Assembly (NCBI GenBank): GCA_017549665.1
Contig: JAFYUD010000056.1
Location: 1-12,400 of the forward strand
DNA: 12,400 nucleotides
Direction of reading: 5' to 3'
Source: Clostridia bacterium
GTDB taxonomy: Bacteria; Bacillota_A; Clostridia; Oscillospirales; Acutalibacteraceae
Shown here: in pieces, positions 7,233 to 12,400 of the stretch
How positions within the stretch are numbered: position 1 is the first letter of the stretch
Layout of the letters: each line of letters begins with the position of its first letter
Notes under the pieces: model-generated
The model's database searches: none
What the model was told of the DNA's origin: nothing
What the model saw: the letters and a program-made list of their open reading frames with translations, nothing else
Program-made: the position numbers and the translations under genes

Positions 7233-7934
7233 ATGTATTTTTCAGACAGCACAATGCTGTACTTTATACTTGTAATTCCTGCGTTTATTCTTTCACTTGT
7301 TGCGCAGGCAAAGGTTAAATCCACATACAAAAAAATGGCTAAAATCCGTAACACAAGCGGCTATACAGGTGCGCAGGCAGCTGCAGCAGTGCTTCGTCAT
7401 TACGGTATCATGGACGTAAGAATTGAGGAGACAAGCGGAAAGCTTTCTGACCATTTCGATCCACGTTCAAAAGTAATCCGACTTTCAAGAGAGGTTTTTT
7501 ACGGAAACAGTATTGCTGCGGTAGGTATTGCCTGTCATGAGGCAGGTCATGCGGCTCAGCATGCTCAGAGCTATGCTCCCATAAAAATCAGAAACTCTAT
7601 TATTCCCGTTTGTAATATAGGCTCATATCTCGGTCTTCCTCTTGCTTTTGCAGGTTACTTTTTCGGTTTTGAGCCGTTGATTCTTGCGGGACTCGGACTT
7701 TATTCACTTATTGCCGTTTTTCAGCTTGTTACGCTTCCCGTTGAATTCAATGCAAGCAGAAGAGCAATCCGTGTTATTGATGAAACAGGACTTCTCAGAG
7801 AAGAGTCTGAGATAAACGGCGCAAAGAAGGTGCTTTCGGCTGCGGCGATGACTTATGTTGCGGCGCTTGCTGTGACACTTGCAAACCTTCTGAGATATGC
7901 TATACTTTTCCTCGGCAGAGGACGAAGAAGATAG
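7233..7934 (+). CDS. YugP-type membrane zinc metallopeptidase
   Basis: This 233-residue protein belongs to the neutral zinc metallopeptidase family typified by B. subtilis YugP (about 225 residues). The zinc motif HEAGH sits at 102-106 (His102, Glu103, His106). PVEFNASRRA at 169-178 provides the probable third ligand, Glu171. Hydrophobic segments at about 8-26, 123-143, 147-167 and 205-227 predict an integral membrane protein whose catalytic part follows the first segment. The end is strongly basic (GRGRRR), consistent with a cytoplasmic C-terminus. GAAGGTG (7221-7227) lies 5 bases before ATG 7233. It is packed between fmt (19 bases) and rsmB (11 bases), so it is surely co-transcribed with translation genes. 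No substrate is known to me for the family; a role in membrane-protein quality control is only a guess. The family call is firm. Confidence 0.92.
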   Translation: MYFSDSTMLYFILVIPAFILSLVAQAKVKSTYKKMAKIRNTSGYTGAQAAAAVLRHYGIMDVRIEETSGKLSDHFDPRSKVIRLSREVFYGNSIAAVGIACHEAGHAAQHAQSYAPIKIRNSIIPVCNIGSYLGLPLAFAGYFFGFEPLILAGLGLYSLIAVFQLVTLPVEFNASRRAIRVIDETGLLREESEINGAKKVLSAAAMTYVAALAVTLANLLRYAILFLGRGRRR

Positions 7935-7945
7935 GATGTTTAATT

Positions 7946-9223
7946 ATGGCAGATGCACGACAGGTCGCTTTCACTCAGCTTTGCAAGATTGAAAGGGATA
8001 ATGCTTACTCAAATCTGATACTTTCCGAAAAAGGTGACAATACTTTGTCTGATAAGGACAGGGTATTGTCTCATCGTATTGTAAAAACCGTGCTTGAAAG
8101 AAAAATCACGGTTGATTACAACCTTTCAAAGTATCTGACACAGCCGCTTAAAAAGCTCAAGCCTCAGGTGCTTACGATTCTCAGAATGGGTGCCTGTCAG
8201 ATTCTGTTTATGGATAAAATTCCCGTGTCAGCCGCTATAAATGAAAGCGTAAAGCTTACAAAGAAAAACGGCTGTGCGTTTGCTTCGGGACTTGTGAATG
8301 CTGTACTTCGTAAGGTATCTGTCAACGGTCTTGTGCTTCCTGATGAAAAGGATGAAAAGTATCTCGGTGTAAAGTATTCATTTCCTGATTATCTTGTCAG
8401 GAAGCTTTGTGATTATTACGGCAGGGAAATCGCTGAAAAGATAATGGAAGCATCTCTTGATTCTTCAAAAATCTACATAAGAAAAAATACTCTTAAAAAT
8501 GAAGAGCTGTCAGTTGAAACAGAAGTTACAGATTTTGAAAACTGTTATTCCGTAAAGAATACGGGTGACATAACGGCGCTTCCCGATTTCAGAAACGGAC
8601 TTTTCCATGTGCAGGATTTATCCTCACAGATATGCTGTAAGGTGCTTGATGCGAAAAAGGGTGAAACAGTAATAGATATCTGCTCAGCTCCCGGCGGAAA
8701 GAGTATGACTATTGCCGAAATGATGGAGAATGAAGGCAGAGTCATTTCATGTGATATTTATGAGCATAAGCTCAGACTTATTTCCGACACTGCAAAGAGA
8801 CTGGGAATTGATATCATAGAAACAAAGCTCCGTGACGGCACGGATGAAACAAATATATTGCCCGAGGCTGACAGAATCCTTTGTGATGTTCCATGCTCAG
8901 GCTTCGGTGTAACGGGTAAAAAGCCCGAAATCAGATATAAGGATGAAAAAGAGGTTGCTTCACTTCCTGAATTAGGACTTGAAATTCTTGAAAAATCCTC
9001 ACGTTATCTGAAAAAAGGCGGAAGACTTGTATATTCTACATGTACTCTTCTTCCTGAAGAAAATATTGATGTTTGCAAGGCATTTCTTGCAAACAATAAA
9101 GATTTTGTGTCTGTGTGTATTGACGACAGCATAAAAGGCTTCCGTGATGGTGAAACATTGACAGTTTTACCTCATATCTATGATTGCGACGGCTTTTTTG
9201 TAGCCGCATTTGAAAAAAAATAA
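7946..9223 (+). CDS. rsmB: 16S rRNA (cytosine-967-C5)-methyltransferase RsmB
   Basis: RsmB uses S-adenosylmethionine to methylate a cytosine of 16S rRNA (C967 in E. coli numbering). The 425 residues fit the family (429 in E. coli). An N-terminal NusB-like RNA-binding domain covers about 1-125, including HRIVKTVLERK and KIPVSAAINESVKL. The Rossmann methyltransferase domain has the SAM motif DICSAPGGKS (244-253) and the acidic loop CDIYEHKL (269-276). Motif IV DVPCSGFG (314-321) holds Cys317, and motif VI STCT (364-367) holds the catalytic nucleophile Cys366. ATG 7946 has AGGA at 7933-7936, overlapping the upstream stop. Position between fmt and rlmN matches the Firmicute order (B. subtilis yloM). 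Where many homologues read GVIRRHP, this one has GVTGKKP (321-327), probably a clade feature. Confidence 0.95.
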   Translation: MADARQVAFTQLCKIERDNAYSNLILSEKGDNTLSDKDRVLSHRIVKTVLERKITVDYNLSKYLTQPLKKLKPQVLTILRMGACQILFMDKIPVSAAINESVKLTKKNGCAFASGLVNAVLRKVSVNGLVLPDEKDEKYLGVKYSFPDYLVRKLCDYYGREIAEKIMEASLDSSKIYIRKNTLKNEELSVETEVTDFENCYSVKNTGDITALPDFRNGLFHVQDLSSQICCKVLDAKKGETVIDICSAPGGKSMTIAEMMENEGRVISCDIYEHKLRLISDTAKRLGIDIIETKLRDGTDETNILPEADRILCDVPCSGFGVTGKKPEIRYKDEKEVASLPELGLEILEKSSRYLKKGGRLVYSTCTLLPEENIDVCKAFLANNKDFVSVCIDDSIKGFRDGETLTVLPHIYDCDGFFVAAFEKK

Positions 9224-9245
9224 AATTAAGACAGGAGTGTAAAAA

Positions 9246-10280
9246 ATGGAAAAAAGAGATATACTTTCAATGTCCTTTGATGAGCTTGCAGCAGCTCTGA
9301 AGGAAATGGGAGAGCCTGCTTTCAGAGCCAAACAGATATATATGTGGTTACACTCCAATTGTGTAGTGTCATTTGAAGAAATGACCAAACTTTCCAAAGC
9401 TTTAAGACAGCGACTTGATGACAATTTTGTCATATTTACCGCAGCTATTGAAAAAAAATTGATTTCGGAGTATGATGATACTAATAAGTATTTATTCAGA
9501 CTTCATGACGGCGAGTTTGTGGAATCTGTACTTATGAAATATAAATACGGTTATTCAATCTGTGTTTCAACTCAGGTAGGCTGCCGTATGGGATGTAAAT
9601 TCTGCGCATCAACTCTTGAAGGTGTTGTCAGAAGTCTCAATGCATCCGAAATTCTTGCTCAGATTTATGCCGCACAGAGAGATAACAATATAAAAATATC
9701 CCATGTTGTGCTTATGGGTATGGGTGAACCGCTTGATAATTTTGATAACGTAATGCGTTTTCTTGAGCTTATCACAGATGAAAAGGGTCAGAATATGTCC
9801 ATGCGTCATATCTCACTTTCCACCTGCGGTATTGTACCTAAGATTTATGAGCTTATGGAGAAGAATCTTCAGCTGACACTTTCGGTTTCACTTCATGCGC
9901 CTACTGATGAAATCAGAAGCAGCATGATGCCTGTTAATAAAAAGTGGAATGTGGATACTCTTCTTGCTGCGTGCCGTGAATACGGTGAAAAAACAAAGCG
10001 CAGAATTTCATTTGAATATGCAATGGTAAGCGGTGTGAATGATTCAGACGAATGTGCCGCAATTCTTGCAAGAAAGCTCAAGGGTATTTTGTGCCATGTA
10101 AATCTGATTCCTGTAAACGAAGTCAAGGAAACAGGCTGTGTCCGCAGTAAAAAGGACAGAATCCATGCTTTCTCATCAATACTTGAAAAGCAGGGATTCA
10201 CAGTAACAGTCAGACGTGAGCTTGGTGCAGATATCAATGCATCATGCGGACAGTTGAGAAGAAAATCAAAAAATAACTGA
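9246..10280 (+). CDS. rlmN: Dual-specificity RNA methyltransferase RlmN
   Basis: RlmN is a radical-SAM enzyme that makes 2-methyladenosine at A2503 of 23S rRNA and A37 of some tRNAs, tuning translation fidelity and peptidyl-transferase antibiotic sensitivity. In this 344-residue protein the [4Fe-4S] motif CRMGCKFC gives Cys113, Cys117 and Cys120. Cys106 and Cys334 (in NASCGQL) correspond to the E. coli catalytic pair Cys118 and Cys355, and Glu93 aligns with Glu105. GMGEPLDNFDNV (158-169) and SVSLHAPTDEIRSSMMPVN (213-231) are diagnostic. The Cys334/Cys106 pair fits RlmN; the related resistance enzyme Cfr shares much of the motif set, but the rsmB-rlmN-prpC context argues for housekeeping RlmN. 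ATG 9246 has AGGAG (9233-9237) 8 bases upstream. Confidence 0.96.
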   Translation: MEKRDILSMSFDELAAALKEMGEPAFRAKQIYMWLHSNCVVSFEEMTKLSKALRQRLDDNFVIFTAAIEKKLISEYDDTNKYLFRLHDGEFVESVLMKYKYGYSICVSTQVGCRMGCKFCASTLEGVVRSLNASEILAQIYAAQRDNNIKISHVVLMGMGEPLDNFDNVMRFLELITDEKGQNMSMRHISLSTCGIVPKIYELMEKNLQLTLSVSLHAPTDEIRSSMMPVNKKWNVDTLLAACREYGEKTKRRISFEYAMVSGVNDSDECAAILARKLKGILCHVNLIPVNEVKETGCVRSKKDRIHAFSSILEKQGFTVTVRRELGADINASCGQLRRKSKNN

Positions 10281-10287
10281 TTTTATA

Positions 10288-10293
10288 TATAAT
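10288..10293 (+). promoter_or_regulatory. Possible -10 promoter element before prpC
   Basis: A perfect TATAAT stands just after the rlmN stop in the longest intergenic gap of the window (72 bases). No good -35 hexamer is seen at 16-18 bases upstream (the 17-base position reads ATCAAA), and there is no extended TG before it. It could drive a separate prpC-prkC transcript starting near 10300, but may be chance in an AT-rich stretch. Confidence 0.25.
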
Positions 10294-10316
10294 TGCTCGG
10301 GAAGAGTGTAATTTGA

Positions 10317-10338
10317 TGTCAGAGTGAATATTCTGACA
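10317..10338 (+). repeat. Inverted repeat / possible RNA hairpin before the prpC ribosome site
   Basis: TGTCAGA (10317-10323) is exactly complementary to TCTGACA (10332-10338), with an 8-base loop whose ends could add a G-U pair. The next bases are AAGGGG rather than a T-run, so this is not an intrinsic terminator. The 3' arm touches the first base of the prpC Shine-Dalgarno sequence (10338-10344). It could modulate ribosome access, block RNA decay or be a protein-binding operator; none of these is shown by sequence alone. Confidence 0.45.
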
Positions 10339-10344
10339 AAGGGG
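10338..10344 (+). promoter_or_regulatory. Ribosome binding site that decides the prpC start
   Basis: AAAGGGG lies 8 bases before ATG 10353. The alternative GTG at 10344 overlaps this purine block and would leave no site of its own, so 10353 is preferred. Confidence 0.6.
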
Positions 10345-10352
10345 TGATTTCA

Positions 10353-11081
10353 ATGAAAATTTCAGCAGTAACTGATATCGGAATGAAGCGTCAGTCAAAT
10401 CAGGACGCATTCGTTTACGGTGAGTTGCCCGCAGGCGGATTCTATGCCGTTGTATGTGACGGAATGGGCGGTCATGCAGGCGGTAATGTGGCAAGTAAGC
10501 TTGCAACAGAGCGTATTGCCGGTGAATTAAGCAGGAATTTCAGAGAAAATATGTCAGCTTCTTCAGTCAGAAACATGATTGAATCTGCAGTGGTTATTGC
10601 AAATCTTGATGTTTTTGATGCTGCAAATGAGGATAAAGAGCTTGCAGGAATGGGTACAACAGTTGTTGCAGCTGTTTTCACAAAGGATGCCTGTGTGGTT
10701 GCAAATGTAGGTGACAGCCGATGCTATAAGGTTTCTGCAGACTCAATACAGCAGATTACAAAAGACCACTCACTTGTACAGGAAATGGTTGACGCAGGTT
10801 TTATAACTGCAGAAGAGGCGGAAAAGCATCCCAGAAAAAATATTATAACAAGAGCATTGGGTATCGCAGAAGATATTGAAACTGATTTCTTTGATGTGGA
10901 TATTTCTGATGGTGAAAAACTGCTTCTTTGCTCAGACGGTCTTTCAAACAATGCTTCAGAGGATACAATCCTTGAAATAATAAATAATACAGATTCTGCA
11001 CAGTGTGCGCAGAAACTTATCGATGTTGCAAATTCCAATGGCGGCTCAGACAATATAACAGCTGCCGTAGTGTATAAATAA
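10353..11081 (+). CDS. prpC: PP2C-family Ser/Thr protein phosphatase (PrpC/Stp)
   Basis: The 242-residue cytoplasmic phosphatase removes phosphate from Ser/Thr residues and is expected to oppose the kinase encoded directly downstream. Manganese/magnesium-binding and catalytic motifs are complete: TDIGMKRQSNQD (7-18, Asp18), CDGMGGHAGG (35-44, Asp36), GMGTTVV (99-105), NVGDSR (118-123), TKDHSLVQEM (136-145), CSDGLSN (193-199, Asp195) and SDNIT (232-236, Asp233). Length matches Gram-positive Stp/PrpC (about 245-255). The start is ATG 10353; a GTG at 10344 falls in the ribosome site and would add only three residues. It is separated from rlmN by the window's longest gap, which holds a possible -10 box and a hairpin. 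prkC follows after 17 bases, the standard phosphatase-kinase pairing in Firmicutes. Confidence 0.95.
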   Translation: MKISAVTDIGMKRQSNQDAFVYGELPAGGFYAVVCDGMGGHAGGNVASKLATERIAGELSRNFRENMSASSVRNMIESAVVIANLDVFDAANEDKELAGMGTTVVAAVFTKDACVVANVGDSRCYKVSADSIQQITKDHSLVQEMVDAGFITAEEAEKHPRKNIITRALGIAEDIETDFFDVDISDGEKLLLCSDGLSNNASEDTILEIINNTDSAQCAQKLIDVANSNGGSDNITAAVVYK

Positions 11082-11098
11082 ATCAACGGGAGGTAAAT

Positions 11099-12400
11099 AT
11101 GGAAAATTACACCGGAAAAGTTCTCGGAAACAGATATGAACTTCAGGAAATCATCGGCGTAGGCGGTATGGCAGTAGTTTATAAGGCTATTGATAATATA
11201 GATAACAAGACTGTTGCCGTAAAAATACTTAAAGATGAATATATTTCAGATGACGGCTTCCGCAAGAGATTCAAGAATGAATCAAAAGCAGTAGCTATGC
11301 TTTCACATCAGAACATCGTAAAGGTTTTTGATGTCAGCTTCGGCGAAACAATCCAGTATATTGTAATGGAATATATTGAGGGTATCACACTCAAGCAGTA
11401 TATTCAGAACAAGGGTGCGCTTGAGTGGCGTGAATCTGTTATTTTTACAGCACAGATTCTCAAAGCACTTCATCACGCACATGACAAGGGTATCATTCAC
11501 AGAGATATCAAGCCTCAGAATATAATGCTTCTGCCCGACAACAGAACAATCAAGGTTGCCGATTTCGGTATTGCACGTTTTGACAATGCAAGTCAGACAA
11601 AGACAATGCAGGACGGTGCAATCGGCTCTGTTCATTACATCAGTCCCGAACAGGCAAGAGCTGAAATCGTAGACAATAAGACAGATATCTATTCTGTCGG
11701 CGTTGTACTTTATGAGATGCTTACAGGTCAGCTTCCTTTCCAGGCTGACAGCGCTGTTTCAGTTGCAATCATGCAGCTTCAGCAGGAAGCTGTTATGCCC
11801 AGAAAGCTCAATCCTGCAATTCCCGTAGGTATCGAGCAGATTACTATGAGAGCAATGCAGAAGAGTCCCCGTGACAGATATCAGTCTGCTGCAGAAATGC
11901 TTCTTGACCTTGATGAATTCAGACGCAATCCCAATATCAAGTTCAATTATAACTATTTTGTTGACACTCAGCCTACAAAATACGTCAGAACAAAGAAGCC
12001 TGCAGAAGCTTATGCTTCAGGTACACCTGCATCAGCTCCCGCAGCTCAGGCAGAGCCTGAAGAGTACACAAGAAAGACTGTTATCACTCAGGAGCCTGAT
12101 GAGTACGATTACGAAACAGAAGCAATTTCCAAGAAGAGCTATACACTGCCTATTCTTGTCGGCATCATTTTTGCATTCATTGTTGCAGTTATCGGTATTG
12201 CATGCTTCTTCTTCACAAGCTCAGATGAAATTGTTGTTCCTGAATTTGTAGGTAACAATATCGAAGAAATCCGTGATGATTCTGAGTTTAAATATTTCTT
12301 TGAGCATGGTCTGATTGAAGAAAATCTTGTTTATACAACAGATTATGACGAGGGTTATATCTTCTACCAGAGTGCAGACCCCGGTACAAAGATGCAGATC
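11099..12400 (+). CDS. prkC: PASTA-type Ser/Thr protein kinase (PrkC/Stk1), 5' part only
   Basis: The frame runs open for 434 codons to the window edge. Residues 13-275 form a Hanks-type kinase: glycine loop GVGGMAVVY (20-28), Lys42 in VAVK, helix-C Glu61, HRDIKPQN (134-141, catalytic Asp136), DFG (155-157) and GSVHYISPEQ (176-185). Thr167 and Thr169 in the activation loop are likely autophosphorylation sites. A linker of about 70 residues follows, first Ala/Pro-rich and then acidic with Thr and Tyr. One membrane segment lies at about 349-372. The first PASTA repeat begins near residue 379 (VVPEFVG). Further PASTA repeats, which bind muropeptides or lipid II, would lie beyond the window. The family controls cell-wall synthesis, division and, in spore formers, germination. 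GGGAGG (11088-11093) is 5 bases before ATG 11099. It is co-transcribed with prpC. Confidence 0.95.
   Translation, partial: MENYTGKVLGNRYELQEIIGVGGMAVVYKAIDNIDNKTVAVKILKDEYISDDGFRKRFKNESKAVAMLSHQNIVKVFDVSFGETIQYIVMEYIEGITLKQYIQNKGALEWRESVIFTAQILKALHHAHDKGIIHRDIKPQNIMLLPDNRTIKVADFGIARFDNASQTKTMQDGAIGSVHYISPEQARAEIVDNKTDIYSVGVVLYEMLTGQLPFQADSAVSVAIMQLQQEAVMPRKLNPAIPVGIEQITMRAMQKSPRDRYQSAAEMLLDLDEFRRNPNIKFNYNYFVDTQPTKYVRTKKPAEAYASGTPASAPAAQAEPEEYTRKTVITQEPDEYDYETEAISKKSYTLPILVGIIFAFIVAVIGIACFFFTSSDEIVVPEFVGNNIEEIRDDSEFKYFFEHGLIEENLVYTTDYDEGYIFYQSADPGTKMQI

Noticed and set aside
9181..9222. Possible terminator at the end of rsmB (GGCT/AGCC arms around a T-run, then an A-run)
   Set aside because: The T-run is in the loop, not after the stem, and the stem is only 4 bp; the sequence is coding and followed at once by rlmN.
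9246..10280. Cfr-type antibiotic-resistance methyltransferase instead of RlmN
   Set aside because: The protein has the RlmN-type residues and lies in the conserved rsmB-rlmN-prpC housekeeping order, with no sign of transfer.
11871..12251. 126-codon + strand open frame inside prkC
   Set aside because: It overlaps the kinase in another frame, its Leu/Ser/Gln-rich product looks like a frame shadow, and the prkC frame is continuous through kinase, membrane segment and PASTA start.
1..12400. Mobile elements, CRISPR arrays, tRNA or rRNA genes, phage or defence systems
   Set aside because: No transposase, integrase, regularly spaced repeats, RNA gene features or defence-type proteins were seen; all coding space is taken by recognised housekeeping genes of uniform codon use.

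Overview
The window is an ordinary but densely packed housekeeping and cell-envelope locus from a low-to-moderate GC member of the Firmicutes. It is most likely a Clostridia species of the Ruminococcus/Oscillospiraceae type. That assignment rests on gene order (yicC-remA-gmk-rpoZ-priA-def-fmt-metallopeptidase-rsmB-rlmN-prpC-prkC), protein motifs, AGA/CTT-rich codon use and purine-rich Shine-Dalgarno sites. The exact genus cannot be fixed by eye.

All fourteen genes lie on the + strand. The longest non-coding gap is 72 bases (10281-10352), and no convincing intrinsic terminator was seen, so most of the window is probably one long operon or a chain of overlapping ones. From 5' to 3': the 3' end of a D-Ala-D-Ala carboxypeptidase (1-549); an RsuA/RluB-type pseudouridine synthase (554-1333); the YicC/YloC endoribonuclease (1375-2253); the RemA DNA-binding regulator (2270-2542), overlapping guanylate kinase (2535-3101); RNA polymerase omega (3119-3307); primosomal helicase PriA (3326-5794); peptide deformylase (5809-6282); Met-tRNA formyltransferase (6293-7213); a YugP-type membrane zinc metallopeptidase (7233-7934); the 16S rRNA m5C methyltransferase RsmB (7946-9223); the radical-SAM RNA methyltransferase RlmN (9246-10280); a PP2C phosphatase PrpC/Stp (10353-11081); and the 5' part of a PASTA-type Ser/Thr kinase PrkC (11099 to the window end).

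Functionally the block joins RNA modification (RluB, RsmB, RlmN), RNA turnover (YicC), transcription (omega, RemA), nucleotide supply (Gmk), replication restart (PriA) and the formyl-methionine cycle of translation initiation (Fmt adds the formyl group, Def removes it). Cell-wall functions stand at both ends: a peptidoglycan carboxypeptidase on the left and a kinase expected to sense muropeptides, with its cognate phosphatase, on the right.

No mobile element, CRISPR array, tRNA, rRNA, riboswitch or clearly novel system was seen. The points most worth a second look are the small rlmN-prpC gap, with a perfect TATAAT and a 7-bp inverted repeat beside the prpC ribosome binding site; the absence of coaBC between rpoZ and priA; a DEEQ in place of the DEEH helicase motif in PriA; and the membrane metallopeptidase embedded among translation genes.
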